IMG/VR virus record: IMGVR_UViG_3300008113_000459
Location: 1-21,127 of that record
DNA from: a virus
Direction: 5' to 3' (one strand)
DNA length: 21,127 nt
This document shows, piece after piece, positions 13,808 through 20,778 of the stretch (position 1 is the stretch's first letter; every line of letters starts with the position of its first letter). Made by a program: the position numbers and the translations under genes. The notes under the pieces are model-generated. The model was not told where the DNA came from. It made no database searches and was given only the letters and a program-made list of their open reading frames with translations.

Positions 13808-13838
13808 CAAATGTAATATAATTTTCTATACTTGCAAT
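13808..13838 (-). promoter_or_regulatory. Bacteroidota-type promoter of the early block
   Basis: Minus strand: ATTG (13838-13835), 19-base spacer, TACATTTG (13815-13808), then CAGC and the ATG at 13803. The box matches TAnnTTTG fully; the upstream box has three of four bases. Same near-leaderless design as at 8485, 9489 and 11347. Confidence 0.6.
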
Positions 13839-13866
13839 AGTTTTTGTTAAATTATTTGTATCAAAG

Positions 13867-13875
13867 TTATCCACA
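13867..13875 (+). promoter_or_regulatory. Perfect DnaA box in the divergent intergenic region
   Basis: TTATCCACA matches the DnaA box consensus TTATnCACA exactly. It is the only exact match I found and it lies in the one divergent, AT-rich intergenic gap (13804-13914). The phage encodes a DnaA domain IV protein that could bind it. It could be part of an origin or an operator controlling the flanking promoters. Confidence 0.55.
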
Positions 13876-13914
13876 ATATAAAAATATCGACTATTTACGA
13901 ATAAACTTTGTGGC

Positions 13915-14184
13915 GTGAAGAAGCATACGAAGGTATACCTTGACCATTTTGGCTATGACAAAAGTGATTTTATCCCTTGCGAGGTGTGTGGCGCACAAGC
14001 TGTGGACATTCACCACATAGAAGCACGGGGGATGGGTGGAAGTAAACACGCTGATGTAATTGAAAACCTGATGGCGTTATGCAGGAAAGATCATGCCCGG
14101 TATGGTGATAACAAGTCATTCAAAGATTGGCTGAAAAAAGTTCACGCACTTAAACTTGAACAAGCGCACCGAGATACTGATTGA
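13915..14184 (+). CDS. Small HNH endonuclease-like protein
   Basis: An 89-aa protein starting at GTG. It has the zinc and catalytic pattern of small HNH proteins: C22-x-x-C25, the HHIEARGMGGSK core (H33, H34), N51, C56 and H60. HNH nucleases next to terminase genes are often needed for DNA packaging. Here it opens the plus-strand late block, upstream of the terminase. A weak TAnnTTTG-like box (AAACTTTG, 13903-13910) stands four bases before the GTG, mirroring the minus-strand promoters, but without a clear upstream TTTG. Confidence 0.75.
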   Translation: MKKHTKVYLDHFGYDKSDFIPCEVCGAQAVDIHHIEARGMGGSKHADVIENLMALCRKDHARYGDNKSFKDWLKKVHALKLEQAHRDTD

Positions 14185-14689
14185 GTTAGCCAATTCCAAA
14201 TGGCTTCCTGACTTCTGTAACAAAATAGGGTCTCACGTTGCTGCCGACCTACAACAACACTTGCTTCTTATCTGCTGTGAAATGGATGCTGACCGCCTGA
14301 TACAACTTCACCAAAGTAATGGACTTGTATACTATTTAGTAAGGGTGGGATGCAATGCGGTAAACGGCAACCGTTATACAAAGTTTTACCGTGACTTTCT
14401 ACGCACCACAGAAACCCTACCCGAAAATTACGATGAGGAAGCAGAGGACTATGACGAAACTCACATCAGGCGCAAACAGGAAGCGGTGGAGTCAGTCAAT
14501 TTCAAAGAGGTGGCAAACCATTTCAACCGGAGTGAGTGGTATGTGGTAAAACTTTGGCAGCTGTGGGAAGATAAACAGAGCATGGCAATGATTGCCCGGG
14601 ACACGAAAATAAACTACCGAGAGATAAGCCAAATTATAAACGCAATCAAAACCCAGATAAAAGAAAAATACAATGAATACGATGACTGA
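14156..14689 (+). CDS. Sigma-70-family-like protein (late regulator candidate)
   Basis: A 177-aa protein with a region-2-like N-terminal half (ADLQQHLLLICCEMDADRLI, then GLVYYLVRVGCNAVNGN and TKFYRDFLR). An acidic linker follows (NYDEEAEDYDETH), and the C-terminal helices look like an HTH (SMAMIARDTKINYREISQII). This pattern recalls the diverged sigma-like proteins of Bacteroidota phages. It may direct host polymerase to late promoters. No ATG is available between the upstream stop in this frame (14132) and the conserved region, so the TTG at 14156 is the likely start, overlapping the HNH gene by 29 bases. Confidence 0.55.
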   Translation: MNKRTEILIELANSKWLPDFCNKIGSHVAADLQQHLLLICCEMDADRLIQLHQSNGLVYYLVRVGCNAVNGNRYTKFYRDFLRTTETLPENYDEEAEDYDETHIRRKQEAVESVNFKEVANHFNRSEWYVVKLWQLWEDKQSMAMIARDTKINYREISQIINAIKTQIKEKYNEYDD

Positions 14690-14927
14690 CATTTTAGGAG
14701 TGGCGGCACTTTGTGTCCTGCTATCCCGGTACTTCTTTCCCCCCATGATTTCATTCGTGTATGCGCTGGACAGCCGCTACCGCAAAACAATCAAACCTTT
14801 TGAATGCGGTTTCTGCCTATCATGGTGGACCGGGCTGGTATGGTTTACCGTTCAATTCGGATTGTATGGTATAATTTATGGTGCATTATGTGCTATCTTT
14901 GGAGCATTAATTGACAGATACCTATGA
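14673..14927 (+). CDS. Small membrane protein with CGFCLSWW motif
   Basis: An 84-aa protein with hydrophobic segments at about 6-28 and 50-80, separated by a basic region and the motif KPFECGFCLSWWTG. This CxxC motif in a small integral membrane protein recurs in Bacteroidota phages as far as I recall, with no known role. The start at 14673 overlaps the sigma-like gene by 17 bases; an in-frame ATG at 14682 is equally possible. The stop forms ATGA with the next tiny ORF. Confidence 0.55.
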   Translation: MNTMTDILGVAALCVLLSRYFFPPMISFVYALDSRYRKTIKPFECGFCLSWWTGLVWFTVQFGLYGIIYGALCAIFGALIDRYL

Positions 14928-15010
14928 CACTAATTGAAATCACATTGACCGGAATTGCCTTTGGGATTGTTTTACCATTTGTTTGTTACTTCATCATGAC
15001 TCGTATATGA
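14924..15010 (+). CDS. Tiny membrane peptide (28 aa)
   Basis: A 28-codon ORF with ATGA overlaps at both ends (14924-14927 and 15007-15010). The product is one hydrophobic helix (LTGIAFGIVLPFVCYFIM) with a short polar N-terminus and a basic end (TRI). Coupling on both sides is hard to explain unless ribosomes pass through it, so I consider it real. Function unknown. Confidence 0.55.
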   Translation: MTLIEITLTGIAFGIVLPFVCYFIMTRI

Positions 15011-15213
15011 CACCTGAACAGCGTTCACTTTGCCTTGACTTGAAACCGCACATCGACCGGATAAATAAAACGGGAACGTATGCGCTTGAAGCTGGTTATT
15101 ATGCCAAACTCAACGAAGTTCACAGGCAGTTGTACGGTCAACCATTCCCGGCTTGTCGCAGTTGTATGTTTGACGCTTTGAAAAGATTATATCGGGAGGC
15201 CCTGAATGGTTAG
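15007..15213 (+). CDS. Unknown 68-aa protein with CxxC
   Basis: A helical, basic protein (KPHIDRINKTGTYALEAGYY) with a CRSCMFDALKRLYREAL end, where the CxxC could bind metal or form a disulfide. The start at ATG 15007 is chosen because it overlaps the tiny ORF stop as ATGA; a longer version from a TTG at 14983 would overlap more. It overlaps the glycosyltransferase gene by 8 bases. No family recognised. Confidence 0.5.
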   Translation: MTPEQRSLCLDLKPHIDRINKTGTYALEAGYYAKLNEVHRQLYGQPFPACRSCMFDALKRLYREALNG

Positions 15214-15967
15214 TATTATTCATGGCGGTAACGCAGGGGATTTGATTTACTCACTCCCGGCAATGAGAGCAGCATCTCGTTTGCGTAATGAGAAAGTGCA
15301 TCTGTATTTACAGGTGGATGTACCAGCGCAGTACAATTTCAATCACCCTATGGGTAAAGTGCAAATGAATTTGAAGATGGCGCAGATGCTCGTGCCGCTT
15401 TTGATGTCTACCGACTTCATAGGCAAATGCACAATCACGGATGAAGCTGTCAAAACCGATTACAATTTCAACCTATTCCGCAAGTTTCACAATTACACGG
15501 GCCACATTTCGCAGTGGTATTTTCATATCTACTCCGAACTGACCTGCAACCTTGCCGAGCCGATACACTTTGATGTGTGGCAATTAGGCAACCATCAAAT
15601 CATTTTGAACCGCACTGCCCGTTACCATAACCCGACTTTTGATTATAGCATCCTTCGCAGGTATCAGGATAAGATAAAATTTGTAGGATTGCCTGATGAA
15701 TACCGCATAATTTCGGCCAAGCTGCCTGACATTTCTCACATCGAAGTAAAAGACTTTGCGGAGCTGTGCGGCATAATAAAGGGCTGTGAGTTATTTGTCG
15801 GCAATCAGTCAATGGCCTACGCAATAGCCGAGGTAATGAAGCATCCCCGTGTTGTTGAAATCTGCCCGACTGCGCACAACGTAATCCCAACAGGTGACAA
15901 TGGCTATGGTGCATGGACAATTATCAATTTGACACAGATTTTAAAATCAAAATATGAGCAAAACTAA
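15206..15967 (+). CDS. GT-B glycosyltransferase-like protein (heptosyltransferase/GT9-like)
   Basis: A 253-aa protein opening with HGGNAGDLIYSLPAMRAA (6-23), the G-D-x-I-x-x-x-P pattern found at the start of ADP-heptose:LPS glycosyltransferases. Near the C-terminus is CELFVGNQSMAYAIAEVMKH, resembling the nucleotide-sugar side of GT-B folds. It is shorter than typical GT9 enzymes (about 330-350), so it may have lost part of the N-terminal domain. It could glycosylate phage DNA, a virion protein or host surface glycans. It sits with a methyltransferase and a second glycosyltransferase, all in the late operon. Confidence 0.6.
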   Translation: MVSIIHGGNAGDLIYSLPAMRAASRLRNEKVHLYLQVDVPAQYNFNHPMGKVQMNLKMAQMLVPLLMSTDFIGKCTITDEAVKTDYNFNLFRKFHNYTGHISQWYFHIYSELTCNLAEPIHFDVWQLGNHQIILNRTARYHNPTFDYSILRRYQDKIKFVGLPDEYRIISAKLPDISHIEVKDFAELCGIIKGCELFVGNQSMAYAIAEVMKHPRVVEICPTAHNVIPTGDNGYGAWTIINLTQILKSKYEQN

Positions 15968-16571
15968 ATCACCAATTACGGGTAAGGTAGCCAAAAAGGC
16001 ATTCGTCAAAGGCGGGGTACAATACTACACTGACGAATTGGGTAACATCTTCTGCAAAAAATTAGACCAATCAGGCATGGTGGGCGGTGGAAATGAAGAT
16101 ACTCGCAACACGGATGATATGAATAAAACACGGTTAGAACGCATCCGCAAAATATCAGGCAAGGATAACCCCACCATTTTGGATTACGGTTGCGGCAGTG
16201 GTTTGATGGTTACATTCATGCAGGATGCTGGTATTGACTGCGATGGTTATGACCCTTATAACGGATATTATGCCGATGTTTTATCCCTTAAAAAGGACTA
16301 TGATGTGATTGTCCTGACCGAAGTAATCGAACACCTGACCGCACCATTTGCAGAGCTGGCCGAAATAAAAGAGTTCTGCCACCCCGGCAGCAAGGTAATG
16401 ATTGAAACTTCATTCACAGAATGGATAACACAAGATGATATCTATATCAATCCTGAAATCGGGCATTGCACAATTTTCAGCCATGCCGGGCTTGACCATT
16501 TGATGGCGCAGTTTGGTTTTGTTCCTGACAATCACATAAACAGAAACGTACGCATATATGCTGTGGGTTAA
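15954..16571 (+). CDS. Class I SAM-dependent methyltransferase
   Basis: A 205-aa enzyme. Motif I is ILDYGCGSG (75-83), the acidic residue after strand 2 is D100 (GYDPYN), and the motif IV/V region is VIVLTEVIEHL (118-128), as in the Methyltransf_23 type used on small molecules and sugars. The DPPY/NPPY motif of adenine or N4-cytosine DNA methylases is absent, so base methylation is unlikely. The first 50 residues are a Lys/Gly-rich strand region with two Cys-free turns. It overlaps both neighbours by 14 bases. Confidence 0.75.
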   Translation: MSKTKSPITGKVAKKAFVKGGVQYYTDELGNIFCKKLDQSGMVGGGNEDTRNTDDMNKTRLERIRKISGKDNPTILDYGCGSGLMVTFMQDAGIDCDGYDPYNGYYADVLSLKKDYDVIVLTEVIEHLTAPFAELAEIKEFCHPGSKVMIETSFTEWITQDDIYINPEIGHCTIFSHAGLDHLMAQFGFVPDNHINRNVRIYAVG

Positions 16572-16977
16572 GCTCATAGATATTCACCCCAATCCGAACA
16601 ACCCTCGGACAATCAATGCCGACAAGTTCGCCAAATTGAAGCGTTCTTTAATTGAGTTTCCCGAAATGCTGATAGCTCGGCCACTTGTTTGCGTTACTTC
16701 CGATTTTGGGGGTTATACTATTTTGGGCGGTAATCAAAGATACAGGGCATTGTGCGATATCGGGGCAGCAGAAGTTCCCATTATATTGGCCGATGAGTGG
16801 ACATCCAAACAGCGTGATGAATTTTTGATAAAGGACAACGTATCTTTTGGTGAGTGGAACTGGGATGAATTGGCAAATGAGTGGGATGCAGAGGAGTTAA
16901 TATCATGGGGGATTGACCTACCCGAAATCAAAGAAGAACCCGAAGAAAAAGAAATGTGTCCAACTTGCGGAAAATAG
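16558..16977 (+). CDS. ParB/Srx-like nuclease-domain protein
   Basis: A 139-aa protein with the ParB N-terminal domain pattern: IHPNPNNPRTI (9-19), and the GGNQRYRAL box (57-65), corresponding to the nucleotide-binding box of ParB/Srx proteins. The helical DNA-binding part of true ParB is missing. The C-terminus is acidic and ends MCPTCGK, half of a possible zinc knuckle. Phage ParB-like proteins near terminases are common; they may bind CTP/ATP or nick DNA. Overlaps the methyltransferase gene. Confidence 0.75.
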   Translation: MLWVKLIDIHPNPNNPRTINADKFAKLKRSLIEFPEMLIARPLVCVTSDFGGYTILGGNQRYRALCDIGAAEVPIILADEWTSKQRDEFLIKDNVSFGEWNWDELANEWDAEELISWGIDLPEIKEEPEEKEMCPTCGK

Positions 16978-16995
16978 TGAACAAATAGTGAAGAT

Positions 16996-17358
16996 ATGGC
17001 AAACGAACAAAACTTAACACCATTCAAAAAAGGCGAGGTTGCCAACCCCAACGGGCGACCAAAAAAGTACGTCACTCTACTCAAAGAGCAGGGCTACAAG
17101 TTAGCCGAAATAAACGACACCATTCAGGCAATGCTGTCAATGGACTTGGACGAACTTAAAGAAGTATGGCAGAACCCGAAAGCAACGGTGTTGGAAAAGA
17201 CCATTGCAAATGCCATGAGGAAGTCACTTGAAAAGGGCAGTCTCTACTCCATTGAAACTTTGTTGAGCAGGGTGTACGGCAAACCGAAGGAAACGGCAGA
17301 CGTAAATCAAACGGTCACAGGAGAAATCAAAATAACACTTAATTTAGATGGGCAATAA
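16996..17358 (+). CDS. DUF5681-like protein, small terminase candidate
   Basis: A 120-aa protein beginning with the DUF5681 signature (FKKGEVANPNGRPKKY, about 10-25), followed by helices (LLKEQGYKLAEINDTIQAML, then TVLEKTIANAMRKSLEKG) and YGKPKETA, and a short beta tail. Similar proteins near the large terminase bind DNA and are suspected small terminase subunits that recognise the packaging site. It lies 1.3 kb upstream of the large terminase. There is an 18-base gap before it, one of the few in this block. Confidence 0.6.
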   Translation: MANEQNLTPFKKGEVANPNGRPKKYVTLLKEQGYKLAEINDTIQAMLSMDLDELKEVWQNPKATVLEKTIANAMRKSLEKGSLYSIETLLSRVYGKPKETADVNQTVTGEIKITLNLDGQ

Positions 17359-17548
17359 ACAGACAGCAGTTGAGTGGTTGGAGCAATGCATTTCAATTCA
17401 TTTGACAAAAGAACAGAAGTCACAATTTATTGGCTTGTTTATTCAGGCCAAAGAAATGGAACGGCAACAGATTATGGATGCGGTCAACGCCACCATGATT
17501 GACGATGACCTTAACGCATACGAATACTTCACAGAAACATACGAATGA
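17348..17548 (+). CDS. Unknown 66-aa acidic protein
   Basis: A helical acidic protein (AVEWLEQCISIHLTKEQKSQ, then GLFIQAKEMERQQIMDAV) ending in Tyr/Glu-rich residues (YEYFTETYE). It overlaps the DUF5681-like gene by 11 bases and its stop forms ATGA with the next ORF. No function recognised. Confidence 0.5.
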   Translation: MGNKQTAVEWLEQCISIHLTKEQKSQFIGLFIQAKEMERQQIMDAVNATMIDDDLNAYEYFTETYE

Positions 17549-17682
17549 AATACACAGCACAGCGCAGACGACTGAAACGCACGAAAGAAAGGCGCACAAT
17601 AAAATTACAGGTGGCCTGTTTGAAAATAAAGTCACCAGAAATCAGGGCATTGTTTAAGGAAATAAAGGAGATGATGAAATGA
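17545..17682 (+). CDS. Very basic 45-aa protein
   Basis: An ORF with ATGA overlaps at both ends (17545-17548 and 17679-17682). The product starts MKYTAQRRRLKRTKERRTIK and continues as an amphipathic helix rich in Lys and Glu (SPEIRALFKEIKEMMK). The arginine-rich start suggests nucleic-acid binding. Coupled position between the acidic 66-aa gene and the glycosyltransferase supports translation. Confidence 0.55.
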   Translation: MKYTAQRRRLKRTKERRTIKLQVACLKIKSPEIRALFKEIKEMMK

Positions 17683-18737
17683 AAGTATTAGCACTTTGGG
17701 AAGGCATGGGTGGAGTTGAATACCACCGCCTGTACACACCCCTGAAACGATTGCAAATTGACTACCCTGATGACATCACGGTCAGCATAAGCCAAAACTT
17801 TGAACGCAATGGAATACCGCATTTATCTAACTACGACCTTGTCATCTTCAACAGATGGCTGGGAGAGAACCACTACGAGATACTCCACTATTTGGCAAAG
17901 AACGGCATCAAATACATCGTGGACATTGATGACTACTGGCTACTTCCAAAACACCACCCGACATATAAGTACTTTCGGGAGCATAAACTGAAACAGCAGA
18001 TCATTGACGGCATCCGTTATGCTGATGGTGTTACCACGACCACAGACTACCTTGCCCAAAAGATAGCGAAGTACAACCGCAATGTTCAGGTGCTGCCGAA
18101 TGCACTTGACCTGACTGATGACCAGTGGCTTTCAACACCGCAGGAACGGGAGTACTTCACCTTTGGATGGGTGGGTGGACTTACCCACAGCAATGACATC
18201 ATGATACTATCAGAAGCCATTGAACGCATCTGCAATGAGCATGACAATGTACGCTTCGTTTTGTGCGGGTGGATGGCGAATAACTACATTTGGGATAGCA
18301 TCTTGTATAAGTTCAACGGCAACAACCCGGTGCTGCGGCCACAGGTGTTGGTATCTCACGCACAGCAGCCGAACGAGTACGGCAATTTTTACCGCCTGTT
18401 TGATTGCGCACTTGCACCATTGGAGCAGAACGAATGGAATAGCTGCAAATCCGAGCTGAAAATAATCGAAGCGGCTGCATACGGATTGCCCGTGATTGCT
18501 TCGGGAGTTGAACCATATCTGCAACACCTGAACAATGCAGGGGTGAAGTTCTGCCTGAACACACCAGACGAATGGTACAATGCAATGAAACAGGCAATAG
18601 AAAGCCAACCGATTGCAACCTATTCGCGAGGCGAAGCAAATAAAACCTACTGCAACGAACATCACAACCTTGAAGCCATAAACAAAGAAAGACTGGAATT
18701 CTATAAATGCACATTAGCTACACCCGGCCATTCGTAA
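17679..18737 (+). CDS. GT4-like glycosyltransferase
   Basis: A 352-aa GT-B enzyme. N-terminal Rossmann region: MKVLALWEGMGGVEYHRLY. Then YIVDIDDYWLLP (79-90), the inter-domain VLPNALDL (138-145), GWVGGLTHSND (163-173) and the nucleotide-sugar motif SELKIIEAAAYGLPVIAS (258-275), with the glutamate pair typical of GT4. It should transfer a sugar from a nucleotide sugar. Acceptors could be phage DNA, virion proteins or host polysaccharide. It overlaps the terminase gene by 31 bases, so it is made together with late packaging proteins. Confidence 0.8.
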   Translation: MKVLALWEGMGGVEYHRLYTPLKRLQIDYPDDITVSISQNFERNGIPHLSNYDLVIFNRWLGENHYEILHYLAKNGIKYIVDIDDYWLLPKHHPTYKYFREHKLKQQIIDGIRYADGVTTTTDYLAQKIAKYNRNVQVLPNALDLTDDQWLSTPQEREYFTFGWVGGLTHSNDIMILSEAIERICNEHDNVRFVLCGWMANNYIWDSILYKFNGNNPVLRPQVLVSHAQQPNEYGNFYRLFDCALAPLEQNEWNSCKSELKIIEAAAYGLPVIASGVEPYLQHLNNAGVKFCLNTPDEWYNAMKQAIESQPIATYSRGEANKTYCNEHHNLEAINKERLEFYKCTLATPGHS

Positions 18738-19894
18738 CGGATTACCAACGGGCAATTTTAGATAGCCCTGATAGGTACACCGTGACCGCTGCTGCAACGA
18801 AAGTTGGCAAGACAGCAAGTCATATCATTTGGCTATTTGAACAGGCGTTGAAGCTAAAAGAAAATCAATCGGTGTGGTGGGTTGCACCTGTGTATCAACA
18901 GGCGGAAATTGCATTCAGGCGAATGCGTAACCAAGTGACCGTGCGTGACTTTTTTAAGGTCAATGAAAGCAAGTTGCGTTTAACCCTACCCACCGGGGGC
19001 ATCATTGAATTTAAATCGGCAGACAAGCCCGACAACCTTTATGGTGACGATGTATATGCAGCGGTGTTTGATGAGTTCACACGGGCTAGGGAAGATGCAT
19101 GGTTTGCGCTGCGTTCCACCCTGACCAAGACCGAAGGCAAATGCAAGCTAATCGGTAACGTAAAGGGTAAAAAGAACTGGGGATATAAGCTATCAGAACG
19201 GGCAAGGATGGGTGAGCCGAACTATGGGTTTTTTAAAATAACCGCTTATGACGCAGTCAATGCTGGTGTCCTGAAACTTGAAGAAGTTGAACAGGCAAAA
19301 CGTGACTTGCCACAGCACATATTCAGTGAGCTGTATCTTGCAGAGCCAACCGAAGATGGCAGCAACCCATTTGGATTGAGCTACATTTCGCAGTGCATTG
19401 CACCGATTTCTACCGCACCTGTTGAGTGGTACGGCATTGACCTTGCAAAGTATAGTGACTACACGGTCATCATTGGCCTTGACTCCGAATACCGGGTGTG
19501 CTACTTTGACCGCTTTCAAAAGGACTGGGCGCAGACAGAACAGCACATCATTCGGGTAGTAGGCAACACCCCTGCGGCCATAGATAGCACTGGAGTAGGT
19601 GACCCGATTGTGGAGAAGATACAACGGCATTGCCCACGTTCTGTTGGGGTTAAGTTCACATCGGTATCAAAGCAACAGATGATGGAACAACTTACCGCAG
19701 ATGTTCACGCTGGGTTGATTAAGTTTCCCGAAGGCATAATCGCAGACGAGATGCGTAACTTTGAATTTGAACACACGGCAACAGGGTTGCGTTATTCTGC
19801 ACCATCAGGGTTGCACGATGACGCTGTATGTGCGTTGGCACTTGCCCGGTATTGCAGCCAAAAGAATAAGAAAGGGGTGTTTGTTATAATATGA
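18707..19894 (+). CDS. terL: Terminase large subunit
   Basis: A 395-aa packaging motor. ATPase: Walker A-like ATKVGKT (30-36), VWWVAPVYQQAEIAFRR (56-72) as the adenine/Q region, Walker B VYAAVFDEF (116-124, acidic pair D122/E123), and the coupling motif LIGNV. Nuclease (RNase H fold): YGIDLAKYSDYTVII, AIDSTGVGDPIVE and LHDDAVCALALA provide the metal-binding acids. It pumps DNA into the prohead and cuts concatemers. Overlaps the glycosyltransferase gene upstream, and ends in ATGA with a 26-aa ORF. The first G of Walker A is replaced, as in many phage terminases. Confidence 0.93.
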   Translation: MHISYTRPFVTDYQRAILDSPDRYTVTAAATKVGKTASHIIWLFEQALKLKENQSVWWVAPVYQQAEIAFRRMRNQVTVRDFFKVNESKLRLTLPTGGIIEFKSADKPDNLYGDDVYAAVFDEFTRAREDAWFALRSTLTKTEGKCKLIGNVKGKKNWGYKLSERARMGEPNYGFFKITAYDAVNAGVLKLEEVEQAKRDLPQHIFSELYLAEPTEDGSNPFGLSYISQCIAPISTAPVEWYGIDLAKYSDYTVIIGLDSEYRVCYFDRFQKDWAQTEQHIIRVVGNTPAAIDSTGVGDPIVEKIQRHCPRSVGVKFTSVSKQQMMEQLTADVHAGLIKFPEGIIADEMRNFEFEHTATGLRYSAPSGLHDDAVCALALARYCSQKNKKGVFVII

Positions 19895-19971
19895 AACTAC
19901 TCCTGACCATAGCCATATACGAAATAATCAAAACAACAGCCATACATTTGTGGTATAAAATAGTAAAATGA
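19891..19971 (+). CDS. Tiny hydrophobic peptide (26 aa)
   Basis: A 26-codon ORF that overlaps the terminase stop (ATGA at 19891-19894) and the next start (ATGA at 19968-19971). The product has a short hydrophobic helix (LLLTIAIYEIIK) and an amphipathic end (AIHLWYKIVK). Either a miniprotein or a translated bridge that couples terminase to the next gene. Confidence 0.45.
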   Translation: MKLLLTIAIYEIIKTTAIHLWYKIVK

Positions 19972-20561
19972 AATTACCAAAGAATTGGAATGAAATAAGC
20001 ATAGCGCAGTTTCAGGAATTGCAGCTATTGACCGAGCCGAGTTTTGACAATCAGCTCAAAACATTGTCCATTTTATCAGGAAAAAAACTGGACGAAATTG
20101 AGGAGATGCGAATTGTGGACATCACGTCTGCATTGGCAAAACTTGCATTCATGGCAGAGTTACCTACTGCAAAAAACGTGGGCAGCTTCCGCATCGGCAA
20201 CACGCTTTATAAATTCGCAGCCAATCAGCACCACTTACAAGCGCACCAATTTATTATGGTTCAGGACTTGTTTGCTGAAAAGGATAAGTGGGTGCAGAAC
20301 TTGCACATGATTATGGCAGCATTGTGCGTGCCTTACCGGATATTCCCACCCAAGCGCAAGGAAGTCAAGACAGATGACTTTGAAAAGATTGCAGCGCAGT
20401 TCAGGGAGAAAATGCCGATATCGTTTGCATATGCCTACACGCTTTTTTTTTCTCTATGCTTGCCGGAATTACTCGAAGCTACCCAAGTATTTTTAGAGCA
20501 GGAAGTGGCGAAGTTGAAGAAGATAGCAGACGAAAAGACCGCCCCGCCATCAGTTGGCTGA
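19968..20561 (+). CDS. Tail-assembly-chaperone-like protein (upstream frame)
   Basis: A 197-aa helical protein (KLPKNWNEISIAQFQELQLL at the start, then repeated Leu-rich helices, IGNTLYKFA and the YAYTLFFSLCLPELLEA region). The shape resembles Bacteroidota phage proteins annotated as tail-assembly chaperones. A run of nine T (20443-20451) occurs within codons CTT TTT TTT TCT, a site suited to -1 slippage into an overlapping open frame. A two-product arrangement is a hallmark of tail chaperones. No tape-measure gene follows within the window. Function is inferred. Confidence 0.5.
   Translation: MKLPKNWNEISIAQFQELQLLTEPSFDNQLKTLSILSGKKLDEIEEMRIVDITSALAKLAFMAELPTAKNVGSFRIGNTLYKFAANQHHLQAHQFIMVQDLFAEKDKWVQNLHMIMAALCVPYRIFPPKRKEVKTDDFEKIAAQFREKMPISFAYAYTLFFSLCLPELLEATQVFLEQEVAKLKKIADEKTAPPSVG
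20443..20451 (+). other. Candidate -1 ribosomal frameshift site
   Basis: Nine T bases let the P- and A-site tRNAs on TTT TTT re-pair one base back. The -1 frame has no stop from 20384 to 20767, so a shift would fuse about 160 residues of the upstream protein to about 105 of the downstream frame (about 265 aa). No downstream pseudoknot was checked by folding. Confidence 0.4.
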
Positions 20562-20767
20562 AAATGGTGGACAACATCGCAGGCGGTGACCGCACCAAAT
20601 GGGATTTCTTTTTGAACATGCCATTGGTGGAGTTCTTAAACGCAGTCAGTTTCCAAACAGAAAAAGACAGGGCAAGGACTGAACGGCTGAACACAGCAGC
20701 ACAATCGGCAAAGTCTGCCAAAGATAGCACCGTATACAAGATTGCATTATTGCAAGAAATGTTGTAA
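20456..20767 (+). CDS. Downstream frame of the chaperone-like pair (frameshift product or separate gene)
   Basis: This frame lies at -1 relative to the preceding gene and overlaps it by 106 bases. The part after the upstream stop (MVDNIAGGDRTKWDFFLNMP, ending YKIALLQEML) is clearly protein-like: helical with a conserved-looking NMPLVEFLNAVSFQ. It could be made by -1 shifting at the T run, or as a separate 67-aa protein from ATG 20564, two bases after the upstream stop. The overlap part (SRRKDRPAISWLK) is basic and less convincing. Function unknown; followed by the tRNA-like elements. Confidence 0.5.
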   Translation: MLAGITRSYPSIFRAGSGEVEEDSRRKDRPAISWLKMVDNIAGGDRTKWDFFLNMPLVEFLNAVSFQTEKDRARTERLNTAAQSAKSAKDSTVYKIALLQEML

Positions 20768-20778
20768 CTTTGTAGCAT

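Noticed and set aside
15954-16571. Reading the methyltransferase as a DNA adenine or cytosine methylase tied to a restriction system.
   Set aside because: No DPPY/NPPY or PCQ-type catalytic motif is present, and there is no restriction gene nearby.
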